Below are positions 45,572-55,039 of a stretch of 64,000 nucleotides of DNA, in pieces (within the stretch, counting starts at the first letter, position 1; every line of letters starts with the position of its first letter). The DNA comes from Kitasatospora sp. NBC_01246 (lineage in GTDB: Bacteria; Actinomycetota; Actinomycetes; Streptomycetales; Streptomycetaceae). Where the stretch lies: positions 8,651,501 to 8,715,500 of the forward strand of contig NZ_CP108484.1 in the NCBI RefSeq assembly GCF_036226505.1. Direction: 5' to 3'. The position numbers and the translations under genes are program-made. The notes below the pieces were generated by a model that saw nothing but the letters and a program-made list of their open reading frames with translations, was not told where the DNA came from and did no database searches.

Positions 45572-46813
45572 TCAGCGGCCCAGGTCCTGGAGGACCTCAC
45601 GCGCCGCCCTCGTCCCGGAGGCCATCGCCCCCTGAAGCGAGCCGGTCGCCCGGTGGTCCCCGCACACGTAGCGCCCCGCGCCGAACCGGCTCGGGCGGAT
45701 CAGTGGCCACGGCGCCGGCATCGCCGGCAGCGCCTCCCGCACGGTGTACGAGGCGAGGTGCTCCCAGCCCGAGGTGTCCGTCCCGTACAGCCCGGCCAGC
45801 GTGGACCGCACCTCGGCCTCCCGGTGGTCCGCCGCCCCCAGTACCGAGGTGGCGACCAGTGCCCGGCCGTCCGTCGCGTACCCCGGCGCGACCTCGCTGA
45901 GCACCACCGTGTTCAGCACGCGCCGCGCGGAGTCCACCAGCAGGGTCGGCTCGGCCAGCGGGGGCACCGGCGCCGCGTGGTACAGCGTGGTCACCGTACG
46001 GGTGGCCGGCACCGCCAGCCCCGGCAGCAGCGCCGCGGCCGCGCCCGGACCGGTGGCCACCACCACGGCCCGGGCCGGGAGTTCGGTCCCGTCGGTGAGC
46101 GCCGCCCCGGCCGCCGTCAGCTCCCGCACCGGCGTGCCGAGCCGCAGCACCCCGGCCGGCAGGCCCGCCGCGAGCTGCGCGGGCACCGCGCCGATGCCGG
46201 CGTCCGGCAGGCAGAGGGTGCCGCGCAGCATGCTGCGCCAGACCAGGTGGAAGTAGCGCGCGGAGGTCTCCAGCTCCTCCTCCAGGAAGACGCCGGACAG
46301 GAACGGCCGGAGGAAGTCCTCCACCAACGCGGGCGAGATCCCCGACGCGGCGAGCGCCGACCGGGTGGAGGTGTCCCGGCCCCGGCGGAGCAGGGCGGGC
46401 GGCAGCAGGGCGTCCCGGGCGCCGAGCAGGCCGAGCGCGGCGATGTCCCGGGCGGACCCGAGCCGGCCGGGCAGCAGGTCCGCGGCGTCCCGGGGGCGCC
46501 GGGTGGGATCGGTGAACCTGAGCCGGCCGCGCGGGGTCTGCACCAGCACACCCGGGGTGAACGGACGCAGCCGCAGGTCCGCCAGTCGCAGCCGCCGCTT
46601 CACCTGCGGGTAGGAGGTGTTGAACACCTGGAAGCCGTGGTCCAGCAGGAAGCCGGCACGCCGGTCGGTGCGCACCCGCCCCCCGACCGCCTCGGCCTGC
46701 TCCACCAGGAGCACGTCGAGGCCGGCCCCGCGCAGGTCGAGGGCGCAGGCGAGGCCGGACACCCCCGCGCCGATCACCAGGACGTCGTGTTCTCGGGTGG
46801 GCTCTGCCGGCAT
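45572..46813 (-). CDS. NAD(P)/FAD-dependent amine-oxidase-like oxidoreductase
   Basis: The product has 413 residues. The dinucleotide-binding motif VLVIGAGVSGLACALDLRGA at the N-terminus is followed by LVEQAEAVGGRVRTD (the GGR motif of the protoporphyrinogen oxidase/amine oxidase group) and, near the end, RYVCGDHRATGSLQGAMASG, the FAD-binding C-terminal motif. The middle carries a substrate domain with LVEDFLRPFLSGVFLEEELE. The substrate is unknown; homologues act on carotenoids, amines or porphyrins. Single gene. Confidence 0.85.
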   Translation of the reverse strand: MPAEPTREHDVLVIGAGVSGLACALDLRGAGLDVLLVEQAEAVGGRVRTDRRAGFLLDHGFQVFNTSYPQVKRRLRLADLRLRPFTPGVLVQTPRGRLRFTDPTRRPRDAADLLPGRLGSARDIAALGLLGARDALLPPALLRRGRDTSTRSALAASGISPALVEDFLRPFLSGVFLEEELETSARYFHLVWRSMLRGTLCLPDAGIGAVPAQLAAGLPAGVLRLGTPVRELTAAGAALTDGTELPARAVVVATGPGAAAALLPGLAVPATRTVTTLYHAAPVPPLAEPTLLVDSARRVLNTVVLSEVAPGYATDGRALVATSVLGAADHREAEVRSTLAGLYGTDTSGWEHLASYTVREALPAMPAPWPLIRPSRFGAGRYVCGDHRATGSLQGAMASGTRAAREVLQDLGR

Positions 46814-48145
46814 CTCGCGCCGCCTCTCGGGTGACCTGCTGTCAGGGGTCCGGCACCGACCCTAGATCCTGACGGCCCGCCGGGCCGGGATCAGCGCGCT
46901 GGGCCGGGTCGCTCCAGTTCGCCGACCGCCTGGCTGAGCCTGTGCGGCCCAGCGATCCGGGGCGGCGGGTCACGGCCGCTCCGGAAGTACGCGTTCTTCG
47001 GTCGAGACTCGAACCCGCATCCGCCGCGGGGCCGCCCAGGTTCCCGGGGCTGCTCGTCGAGCCGTCCCGGCCGGGACGGACCGCGCATCGGCGCGGCGCC
47101 GCCAGCCCGAACGGCTCGACCAACGCGCTGCGCGCCGACGTCCTCGGCGCGCTCGGCGTCCCCACGGTCGCCACCGCTGCCAGCTCCAGCGGTTGCCGCA
47201 CCCGGGTGCGGTTTCGACAAAGCGGTGCGGCAGGCGTTCGGCGACCTCGCGCCGCACGGGCTGATCGGCTCAAGTGGTCCACGAGCGTCCGGGCTTCTGC
47301 CAAGTGCTGGGGCGGGTCGTGAGGGTGGGTCGCTCGGATATCGGAGTGGTTGTCATCGTGGTGCTGTCCTGGTGGATGTGTGGGGTGTTCGCGCGCCTGC
47401 GTGCCAGGTCCCCGGCGCTGAGCGCACGTGACGGTCGGTGTCGTCGAGGTCTTGGAAGGAACGGACGATCACGACGGTCTCCTCGGTCGGGTGCGGGTGC
47501 GGGTGCGGGTGCGGGTGCGGGTGCGGGTGTGCGCCGCAGCCGTGAGGCGACGTGTGTCGTGGGCGGGACGGCGCTGGGGCGTCGCCGTCAGCCTTGCCGC
47601 AAACCCCCAGCCGCGTCCGCTTCACCACTGCCGATCGGGTGACGGTGAAGGTCCACCACGGCTCGCTCGGTGGGGTGTGGTGGCGCCACGGCCGCGAGGG
47701 CCTGCGCCCCCTGACCGACGCGCTCGACAGCCCGGGGGACCGCGCTGTGGACGTGCGGCGGCGGGCGGAGGGTCGGGCAGAGGGGGAACGCGAGCACCCG
47801 GGGGCGATGGATCTGCTGGCGTGCGTGGACTGCGGTGCCGTCCCGTAGCAGGAGCGTGTGGGCCCACGAGGGCGGCACCTACTCGGGGCGATCAACGCGC
47901 TCACGTCGGGGTCTCCACGACGGCCCGCGTCGTGCCCACGGCGGAGGTCCACGGCATCGACTCCGGCGTGATGCGCGCCGCCGAGGGGTGAGTCCGTCGG
48001 ACCGTCGCGCTGGGCCACGGCGCGGACGGGGTGAGTCGCCTGGCCGAGGCGCTCGGCCGGCGCTGATCGCCCGGCGGGGCGGACGGCGGCGCGCATCACG
48101 TCGTCCGGCCCGCCGTCCGCTTCCGAGCCGGCGCCGGACTCGTCG
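46814..48145. other. Gene-free stretch with a hexamer repeat
   Basis: 1.3 kb without a supported gene. Frames on both strands are long because of high GC but lack consistent ribosome sites or motifs. A GGGTGC tandem repeat is at 47489. Confidence 0.4.
47489..47530. repeat. GGGTGC hexamer tandem repeat, seven units
   Basis: Six exact GGGTGC copies followed by GGGTGT. It would encode alternating Arg-Val in one frame. Not a CRISPR array. Confidence 0.9.
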
Positions 48146-49453
48146 TCACCGCCGCTCGGCGGCAGGATCCCGGCCGGCGAGGCCGCCGCGAACCCCCGGC
48201 GCACCGTCCCCGGGCGTGCCGGGTGCTGGGATGTCGGAACGGGTGAGCGCCCAGAGCGCGAACGCGAGGCAGCTGAACGTGGCGCCCAGCGTGCAGACGG
48301 CACCCCAGCCGGCGACCGCGTAGAGGGAGGTCGCGGCGATCGCCCCGGTGGCGCTGCCGATCGAGTAGAAGACCATGTACCCGCCGATCAACCGGCTGCC
48401 CGCGTCCGGGCGCAGCGCGTAGATCAGGGTCTGGTTGGTGACGTGGACCGCCTGCACCGCGAGGTCGAGGAGGACGACACCGACCACCAGGGCCCAGAGT
48501 GAGCTTCGGGTGAAGGCCAACGGCAGCCAGGAGGCGGCGAGCAGCGCCAGGGCTATCCCGGTGGTCCGTCGGGCGAGTCCGCGGTCGTTCAGCCGGCCCG
48601 CCGCGGTCGCCGCGAGCGCGCCGACGGCTCCGACCAGTCCGAGCGCCCCGATCGCGGTGTGGGAGAGGGAGAACGGCGGGTCGCTGAGCGGCAGTGCGAC
48701 GCTGCTCCACAGGGTGCTGAAGGCGGCGAAGATCAGCAGGCCGAGCAGGGCCCGGACCCGCAGGACGCGTTCCCGCGCGAACAGGGTGACCGTGGAGCGC
48801 AGCAGCTGTCCGTACCGCAGGGAGGTCGGCGGGAAGGCGCTGCGGCGCGGCAGCACCAGGTGCAGGACCAGCGCGAGCAGGGCGGTCAGCCCCGCCGAGG
48901 CGAGGTAGACGGAGCGCCAGCCGGCGAGGTCGGCGACGAGGCCGGCGGCGGTGCGGGAGAGCAGGATCCCGATGACCACGCCGCTGGTCACGAGACCGAC
49001 GACCCCTCCCCGGCGGTCGGGTGGCGCCAGGGACGCCGCGAAGGCCACCAGGGTCTGGGTGACGACGGCGAGAAGCCCCATCGCGGCCGTCCCCGCGAGC
49101 AGGAGCGTCGCGGTGGGGGCGAGCGCGACCGCTGCCAGCGCCACCACTAGGAGGAGCAGTTGGGCGACGATGAGCCGTCTGCGGTCGACGACGTCACCCA
49201 GCGGTACGAGGAGGAGAAGGCCCACCCCGTAGCCGACCTGGGTGAGCGTGACGACGCCGCCGACCAGTGCCGGACTCATGGCGAGGTCGTGGCCGATGGT
49301 CGCGAGGAGCGGTTGGGCGAAGTAGACGTTGGCCACCGCCGTCCCGCAGGCCACGGCGAACAGGACGATCATCCCACGGGCCAGGGCGGGCGCGGGCCCC
49401 CCGTCGTCGCGGGCCGCGGCTTGCAGCGTCCCGGCCTCACAGTCGACGAGCAT
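48146..49453 (-). CDS. Major facilitator superfamily exporter
   Basis: The product has 435 residues from ATG 49453 (GAGGG six bases upstream; the upstream ATG 49471 is less likely). Twelve helices; VLFAVACGTAVANVYFAQPL and LLVPLGDVVDRRRLIVAQ are near-identical in style to the MFS protein at 19516, so the two are paralogues. It is divergent from an HxlR-type regulator across a paired inverted operator. Likely drug/metabolite efflux; the substrate is unknown. Confidence 0.9.
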   Translation of the reverse strand: MLVDCEAGTLQAAARDDGGPAPALARGMIVLFAVACGTAVANVYFAQPLLATIGHDLAMSPALVGGVVTLTQVGYGVGLLLLVPLGDVVDRRRLIVAQLLLLVVALAAVALAPTATLLLAGTAAMGLLAVVTQTLVAFAASLAPPDRRGGVVGLVTSGVVIGILLSRTAAGLVADLAGWRSVYLASAGLTALLALVLHLVLPRRSAFPPTSLRYGQLLRSTVTLFARERVLRVRALLGLLIFAAFSTLWSSVALPLSDPPFSLSHTAIGALGLVGAVGALAATAAGRLNDRGLARRTTGIALALLAASWLPLAFTRSSLWALVVGVVLLDLAVQAVHVTNQTLIYALRPDAGSRLIGGYMVFYSIGSATGAIAATSLYAVAGWGAVCTLGATFSCLAFALWALTRSDIPAPGTPGDGAPGVRGGLAGRDPAAERR

Positions 49454-49473
49454 TCGACACCCTCTTCCCATCT

Positions 49474-49490
49474 GGTTTCAACTTGCTACC
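49474..49490. promoter_or_regulatory. HxlR operator half A
   Basis: GGTTTCAACTTGCTACC; its reverse complement pattern recurs at 49513-49529 (GGTATCATGTTGCAACC), giving an inverted pair between the two divergent genes. Confidence 0.65.
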
Positions 49491-49512
49491 GATCGGGACC
49501 GTATCCAACGTT

Positions 49513-49529
49513 GGTATCATGTTGCAACC
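49513..49529. promoter_or_regulatory. HxlR operator half B
   Basis: GGTATCATGTTGCAACC, inverted relative to 49474-49490 with 13 of 17 positions conserved, 20 bases before the regulator start. Confidence 0.65.
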
Positions 49530-49548
49530 GACATGATGGGAGGACGGC

Positions 49549-49995
49549 ATGGTGGCAAGGACACGCTTCGACGACAGCGACTGCCCCGTCGCGCGATCGG
49601 TGGACGCGATCGGCGACTGGTGGTCCCTCCTGATCGTGCGGGACGCCTTCGACGGGAGCCGTCGCTTCGGGGAGTTCCAGCGCAGCCTCGGCGTGGCGAA
49701 GAACATCCTGACCGCCCGCCTGCGGGCCCTCGTCGCCGGCGGCATCCTCGACACCGTGCCCGCCTCGGACGGAAGCGCCTACCGCGAGTACGTCCTGACC
49801 CCGAAGGGCAACGCCCTCTTCCCCGTCATCGTGGCGCTGCGGCAATGGGGCGAACAGAACTTCTTCGCCCCGGAGGAGCCGCACTCGCGGCTGGTCGACC
49901 GCCGGCACGGACAGGCCCTGCGCGCGCTCGAAGTCCGATCGGCGGACGGCCGCCGCCTGAACCCCGACGACACCACCGTCCACAAAGTGTCCTGA
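49549..49995 (+). CDS. HxlR-family transcriptional regulator
   Basis: The product has 148 residues. DDSDCPVARSVDAIGDWWSL carries the conserved N-terminal Cys of HxlR proteins, which senses electrophiles or oxidants in some members. A winged helix follows (FGEFQRSLGVAKNILTARLR, LVAGGILDTV, YVLTPKGNALFPVI). It is divergent from an MFS exporter, which it likely represses via the two inverted sites. Confidence 0.9.
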   Translation: MVARTRFDDSDCPVARSVDAIGDWWSLLIVRDAFDGSRRFGEFQRSLGVAKNILTARLRALVAGGILDTVPASDGSAYREYVLTPKGNALFPVIVALRQWGEQNFFAPEEPHSRLVDRRHGQALRALEVRSADGRRLNPDDTTVHKVS

Positions 49996-50552
49996 CCGGA
50001 CGGTGCGCCCAGGGCGGCAGGCCATCGACCCGGGGCGGGCTTGTCAGCGCGGTGCGGCAGGACCGCTCGCATGACCGACGGAACCGGATGGCCCGCGGAG
50101 GCTACAAGCAGCCTCCTTCGGACCGACCCGCCCCGAGTCCTCGGTGGTGGCGGCGGTCTGGCCCCATAGGTTTCGGCGGCGGGCCAGACGGCAGCGTGAG
50201 CTGCCGCTCCCGCACGCACAGCCGCGTGACGTGGGGGGCGAGGGCGGTGTCGGCCCCACGAGCCCCTGCGTCCAGCCGGCCCAGGGCGGACGCAATTTCG
50301 CGCTTCGCGGCGCGGGCCAGCGCCGTGGCACCAGGCGGTGCCACGTTTTGGCGGCTTCGACTGGTCGAGCCCGGCCTGTGGCCTGACCGGCGACAGCGGG
50401 CCAAGTCCAGGCTGCCCCGGGGGTGGGTTGGGCAGGGCCGTCCCGGTTCGCCGCGGCGCCGCGTTCGGCGGGCGAGTTCGACGGTGATGGGCTCGTCGGG
50501 GCAGGTAGTGGCGAGGTGGGTCAGGACGGTCTTCTCGTGGGGGTCGGTGGTG
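49996..50552. other. Gene-free stretch upstream of the IS481 remnant
   Basis: No supported gene. A GTGGCACC/GGTGCCAC hairpin followed by GTTTT at 50326-50349 could be a terminator. Confidence 0.35.
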
Positions 50553-51385
50553 AGGGACCAGCGGGGTTGCGCTCGGTGAGGCCGGCATGACCGACCGCTC
50601 CAGCCGCCCGCACTGCAGCCCGCACTGCAGCCCCCGCCGGACCCCGACCCGCACCGAACGGCGGATCGTCAAGGTCCGCGTCCTGCGCCGCTGGGGACCG
50701 GCCCGCATCGCCTACCTGCTGCGGCTCAACCCGGCCACCGTGCACCGGGTCCTGACCCGCTACCGGCTCGCCCGACTCGCGCACCTCGACCGCGCCACCG
50801 CCCGCCCGGTGCGGCGCTACGAACGCGCCGCACCGGGCGAGCTGGTCCACGTCGACATCAAGAAGCTCGGCGACATCCCCGACGGCGGCGGCCACAGGTC
50901 CCTGGGCCGCCAGGCCGGCCGCAGGACCCGCTCCGGGGCCGGATACAGCTACCTGCACAACGCCGTCGACGACCACTCCCGCCTCGCCTACAGCGAGATC
51001 CTCCACGACGAACGCAAGGAGACCGCCGCCGCATTCTGGGCCCGGGCGAACGAATTCTTCGCCCGGGCCGGGATCACCGTCCAGCGGGTGCTGACCGACA
51101 ACGGCGCCTGCTACAAGTCACACGCCTGGCGTGATGCCCTCGCCGCCGAGGGCATCACGCACAAACGCACCCGGCCCTACCGGCCGCAGACCAACGGCAA
51201 GGTCGAACGCTTCAACCGCACCCTGCTCGACGAATGGGCCTACGCCCGGCCCTACCGCACCGAACAGGAACGCGGCGACGCCTACCCCGACTGGCTCCAC
51301 ACCTACAATCACCACCGCGGACACACCGCACTCGCAGGCAAGCCACCCGCCAGCCGCATCCCCAACCTCACGGGACAGATCAGGC
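50553..51385 (+). mobile_element. IS481-family transposase, 5'-truncated
   Basis: About 277 codons: ALGEAGMTDRSSRPHCSPHC, then the HTH region RRIVKVRVLRRWGPARIAYL and the full DDE core (ELVHVDIKKLGDIP; YSYLHNAVDDHSRLAYSEIL; RVLTDNGACYKSHAWRDAL; RPYRPQTNGKVERFNRTLLD). The first 50 or so residues are missing because of an in-frame stop and sequence loss. The frame lacks its own stop at the right end and reads into the IS5 remnant, so the last codons were lost at the junction near 51385. Confidence 0.85.
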
Positions 51386-51847
51386 CGCCCCGAGAGCGTC
51401 CGAGGCCGTGGTCGTCCGGCTCGGTGTCGATACCGCCCGGCGGCTCGCGCTGCAGATCCCTTTTTGCGCGCGCCGGCCGCGTGCTGATGGGCACGGCAGA
51501 TGGTCGAGTCCACGCTGACATCCCAAGTGATCAGGCCTTTCGCGTCGGCCTGGACCTGCAGTTGCTCGAGGATCCGCTTCCAAGTGCCGTCGCGCTGCCA
51601 CCGGCGGAACAGGTCGTAGACCCGGTCCCAGGGACCGTACCGCTCGGGGACGTCTCGCCAGGGCGTGCCAGCCCGGGTCCGCCACCGCATCCCGTCGATC
51701 AGCTGCCGACGCGTCCACGTTCGCGGCCTCCCCGGCTTCTTCCCCGTCGGCAGCAACGGCTCCAGCCGAGCCCACTGCAGGTCCGTCAGATCCCCTCGCG
51801 CCACATCATGATCATCGCAAGTCAAGATCCACTTTCGCAACAGGCCC
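51383..51847 (-). mobile_element. IS5-family element, right half only
   Basis: OrfA (LTDLQWARLEPLLPTGKKPG, MRWRTRAGTPWRDVPERYGP, LITWDVSVDSTICRAHQHAA) begins near 51800 and shifts into the orfB frame (KRDLQREPPGGIDTEPDDHG), then stops abruptly at GRSRGGL where IS481 sequence begins. The right terminal inverted repeat (GATCCACTTTCGCAACAGGC at 51826) touches the stop codon of the carbamoyltransferase gene. CTAG at the edge is a plausible target site. Confidence 0.8.
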
Positions 51848-53412
51848 TAGCGTCGCGGTGTGACGAAGACGTCGTTCACGACGTACCCGTCCAGTCCGTG
51901 CAGCTCGCCGTAGGCGATCAGGTCGCTGCTCCGGTTGATGAACCCGCGTCCCGAATAGTTGAGCGAAGTGTTGCAGAGGACGCTGAATCCGGTGAGTTCG
52001 CCGAAGGCGGTCAGCAGTGCACCCATGGCCGGGTTCGCGGTCGGGTCGACGGTCTGGGTGCGGGCCGTTCCGTCGACGTGGGTCACCGCGCGCAGGTCGG
52101 CGGATTCGACCCGGCTGAAGTACAGCATGTAGGGGTCGGGGAGACCACCGCCGAACCAGCGGCCCGCTTCCTGCTCCAGGCAGATCGGGGCGATGGGGCG
52201 GTAGCTTTCGCGCTGTTTGATCCTGTTGAGCCTGACCGTGGTCTCCTCGGTGAAGGGAGCGGCCAGGATCGACCGGTTCCCGAGGGCGCGGGGGCCGATC
52301 TCCCAGCGGCCCCGCGCCCAGCCGATGATCTTCCCGTCGCGGAGGTGGCGGGCGACCTCGCCGTGGTCCAGCGGGCGGATCTCGTAGCGCTGCGGGTCGA
52401 ACTCGATGTCCTCCACGAATTCGCCGCCCGCGTAGACGTCCCACTCCAGGTCGGCCGACCCGGTGTAGAAGTGCTGGGCGTCGATGGCGGTGCCGATCGC
52501 GGAGCCGCTGTCGTTGGGACACGGCGGAACGAAGACCGCGGGGAAGAGCCCGCACTCGCGCCAGCGCCGGTTCCACTCGCAGTTGAGCCCGCAGCCCCCG
52601 GAGATGAGCAGCGGGAATCCCTCGGTCAGGTACTCCCGGGCGTACGCGTGGAAGCGGTCGAAGATGGCGTCCGAGAGCCGGGCCGCCAGGTTCTTGTACG
52701 CGCTCGATTCCACACCGACGTTGTGGAAGGGGGAATCGGTCATCCGGTCCTTCAGGCTTCCGGTGATGACCTCCTTCTGGCCGAGGACGAAGTCGATGAC
52801 GTCCTGTTCCGCCCGGGTCGCCGGCCGGTTCTCGGCGAATCCGGCCAGGGCCATCTGCTTCCCCGCGTCCTGGAACCGGACGAACTCCTGGTGCGGACTG
52901 AACTTCGGGTCGGCGAGCGCGAAGCCGTAGGAGTACTTGTTGCCCGGGTAGTTGAGCACCTCCTTGAGATGGGTCACCTTCCCGTGCTGGTCGATCCGGT
53001 AGAACGAGCCGATGTTCCCCTCCCAGACCAGGCTGTAGAAGGGCTGGTCCCGGCGGAGTGCCGACATGCCGTAGGACGTCATGATGTGGGAGCGCTCATG
53101 GGTGGACGAGAAGACGCGCACGGCCTTGCCGAAGAACCGGCCGGCCTCGTCCGTGATCGCGGCTGCGCCCACACCGAAGTACCCTGCGCGCGAAGCCTGG
53201 TCGGTGCACTGGGTTCCCTTGATCCAGCCGCTCACGGCGACGACGTCGGGCTGCCTGTCCAGCCGGTCCGCCGCCGTCGCGAACAGTTCGGCCGTCGGAT
53301 TGCTGTAGCGGAGGAACGAGTCCTTCTCCGCCTCCAGGGAGAAGAGCAGCCTGCCGTCGTCGACGGCCGCGATCGCCCCGTCATGGCCTTCCTTGAGGGA
53401 AAGAATCAGCAT
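51847..53412 (-). CDS. Carbamoyltransferase (NodU/CmcH/TobZ family)
   Basis: The product has 521 residues. The N-terminal Kae1-like domain holds MLILSLKEGHDGAIAAVDDG, SSTHERSHIMTSYGMSAL (the His motif that binds metal/ATP) and LISGGCGLNCEWNRRWRECG. The C-terminal YrdC-like domain holds IGWARGRWEIGPRALGNRSI. The family uses carbamoyl phosphate and ATP to carbamoylate hydroxyls of natural products: NodU on Nod factors, CmcH on cephems, TobZ on tobramycin. Last gene of the operon, 74 bases after the phosphatase gene. The stop abuts an IS5 end but the protein looks complete. The acceptor is unknown; neighbours suggest an amino sugar or cyclitol. Confidence 0.9.
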   Translation of the reverse strand: MLILSLKEGHDGAIAAVDDGRLLFSLEAEKDSFLRYSNPTAELFATAADRLDRQPDVVAVSGWIKGTQCTDQASRAGYFGVGAAAITDEAGRFFGKAVRVFSSTHERSHIMTSYGMSALRRDQPFYSLVWEGNIGSFYRIDQHGKVTHLKEVLNYPGNKYSYGFALADPKFSPHQEFVRFQDAGKQMALAGFAENRPATRAEQDVIDFVLGQKEVITGSLKDRMTDSPFHNVGVESSAYKNLAARLSDAIFDRFHAYAREYLTEGFPLLISGGCGLNCEWNRRWRECGLFPAVFVPPCPNDSGSAIGTAIDAQHFYTGSADLEWDVYAGGEFVEDIEFDPQRYEIRPLDHGEVARHLRDGKIIGWARGRWEIGPRALGNRSILAAPFTEETTVRLNRIKQRESYRPIAPICLEQEAGRWFGGGLPDPYMLYFSRVESADLRAVTHVDGTARTQTVDPTANPAMGALLTAFGELTGFSVLCNTSLNYSGRGFINRSSDLIAYGELHGLDGYVVNDVFVTPRR

Positions 53413-53486
53413 GATGGTCCGTTTCTCGGTGGGTTCCGCGTCCGACGGTTCGGGGCGGTTTCAGGGGCCGACGGTTCGGGGCGGGC

Positions 53487-54314
53487 TCAGGGTCCTGGCG
53501 GCCCGGATGCTGCGCGCGGCGCCGAGAGAGCCTTCAGGGCGAGCCGGTGCAACCGCGGGTTGGCGGACAGGGCGCCGGTGCCGTTCCGGGGCGAGGCGCC
53601 CAGGAGGTCGGTGCAGAGGCCGCCGGCCTCCTCCACCAGAACCTGTACCGCGGCGATGTCCCAGGGGTTGACGACCGGTTCGGCCGCGATGTCGAGCGTT
53701 CCTTCGGCGACCATGCAGTGCTGGAGGAAGTCGCCGAAGGCACGGTCCTCCCAGCAGGCTTCGGCCAGGCGCAGATAGGCCGCACGTGAGTGGAAGACGT
53801 CCCAGGTCCGGGTGCTGGTGGTGGAGAGGTACGCCTGGTCGAGGCGGGTGCGGCCGGAGACCCCCAGGTGCACGGGGGTGGTGCCGGCCGGTCCCCGGCG
53901 CAGCCAGGCGCCCCGGTCCGCCGCTGCCCACCAGCGGCTGTGCAGGGCGGGGGCGCTGATCACGCCGACGGTGGGGCGACCGTCCTCCAGCAGGGCGATC
54001 AAGGTGGCCCAGACCGGTACGCCGCGCAGGAAGTTCTTGGTGCCGTCGATGGGGTCGACCAGCCAGGTGCGCCCGGCGGAGACGGAGCCGCCGGTCTCCT
54101 CCCCGGCGAACGCGTCGTCGGGGCGGGCGGACCGCAGTTCCTCGCGGACGGCCGTCTCGACGGCGGTGTCCGCGTCGGTCACGGGTGTACGGTCCGGCTT
54201 CTCCCGGACCCGCAGGTCGAGGGCGTGGAAGCGGCGGACGGTGAGCCCGTCGGCGAGGTCGCCCAGACGGAGGGCCAGTTCGAGATCGTCCTCCGGTGGC
54301 ACGGGCGGCGTCAC
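53487..54314 (-). CDS. Inositol-monophosphatase/HisN-like phosphatase
   Basis: The product has 275 residues from GTG 54314 (GAGGTGAT upstream; only four bases after the methyltransferase stop). The metal and catalytic motifs are complete: AFAGEETGG, WLVDPIDGTKNFLRGVPVW and VVNPWDIAAVQVLVEEAGG. The family dephosphorylates inositol, histidinol or sugar phosphates in the cytosol. In this operon it probably removes the phosphate from an aminated sugar or cyclitol intermediate, as RifM-type and similar phosphatases do in other pathways; that is inference. Confidence 0.85.
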   Translation of the reverse strand: MTPPVPPEDDLELALRLGDLADGLTVRRFHALDLRVREKPDRTPVTDADTAVETAVREELRSARPDDAFAGEETGGSVSAGRTWLVDPIDGTKNFLRGVPVWATLIALLEDGRPTVGVISAPALHSRWWAAADRGAWLRRGPAGTTPVHLGVSGRTRLDQAYLSTTSTRTWDVFHSRAAYLRLAEACWEDRAFGDFLQHCMVAEGTLDIAAEPVVNPWDIAAVQVLVEEAGGLCTDLLGASPRNGTGALSANPRLHRLALKALSAPRAASGPPGP

Positions 54315-54318
54315 CGGA

Positions 54319-55008
54319 TCACCTCGTCCGCAGTTCGAGCAGGTGGTACTCCATGACGCCCACTTCCTCGATCCGGCGGACCTTGCGCAGCATGTCGATC
54401 CGCAGGCCGACCGCACCGGCGAGCACGTCGAGCCGTTCACGGTCCCCGAGGTGGGCTGTGCCCAGCAGCAGCCGGCCGCCGTCGGTCAGGTACTCGTGCG
54501 CTCCGGCGAGGTAGCGGGCCTGACCCCGGTAGCCCGGGTCGAAGACGGCGGAGTGGATGTCGCTGGAGAGGGCGAAGCCGTCCTCCACATAGGTCCAGGG
54601 CACGTTCCAGAAGATCGTGTCGAAGCGGCTCAGGGGATCGAGCGCCGCGTACATGTCGCTGTGGAGGACGCGGACCCGGTCGCCCACACCGTGCCGCTCG
54701 GCGTTGGCGACGGTATTGGCCACGGCCTTCTCGTTGATGTCCAGCGCGGTGACGGAGGCACAGCCGCTGAGTGCGGCGGTGACGGCGATGACGCCCGTAC
54801 CGCAGCCGACCTCCAGGAACGAGCCGTCCCGGGGATAGGGCACCACCGAGGCCATCACCTCGGTGGCCGCGCTCAGCGTGCTGGGCCAGACACCCCGGTG
54901 CAGGCTCCATTCCCGTCCCAGCAGGGTGAAGGTGTCCGGCAGGTCGTCACCGGCGAGAGCGTGCTGCAGGGCCCTCGCGACGTCCTCCGGCGACTCTTCG
55001 ACAGTCAT
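54319..55008 (-). CDS. SAM-dependent methyltransferase, HemK-like NxPW motif
   Basis: The product has 229 residues from ATG 55008 (GAGGGAG upstream). Motif I is GSFLEVGCGTGVIAVTAALS, then ASVTALDINEKAVANTVANA. Instead of NPPY it has FDTIFWNVPWTYVEDG, the position where HemK/PrmC and DNA-adenine methylases hold the amine acceptor; NVPW suggests N-methylation of an amino group. It sits 31 bases after the aminotransferase gene and four before the phosphatase gene. A natural candidate to methylate the newly introduced amine. Confidence 0.8.
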   Translation of the reverse strand: MTVEESPEDVARALQHALAGDDLPDTFTLLGREWSLHRGVWPSTLSAATEVMASVVPYPRDGSFLEVGCGTGVIAVTAALSGCASVTALDINEKAVANTVANAERHGVGDRVRVLHSDMYAALDPLSRFDTIFWNVPWTYVEDGFALSSDIHSAVFDPGYRGQARYLAGAHEYLTDGGRLLLGTAHLGDRERLDVLAGAVGLRIDMLRKVRRIEEVGVMEYHLLELRTR

Positions 55009-55039
55009 GCCCACTCCCTCTTCGGTGGTGCGGTTCCGG

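Noticed and set aside
47489..47530. Possible CRISPR array
   Set aside because: Units are contiguous hexamers without spacers, and no cas genes are present in the window.
50587..53778. A 1063-codon plus-strand frame joining a transposase to sequence opposite the carbamoyltransferase and phosphatase genes
   Set aside because: Only the first 265 codons are IS481; the rest is antisense to well-supported genes and arises because the IS lost its stop.
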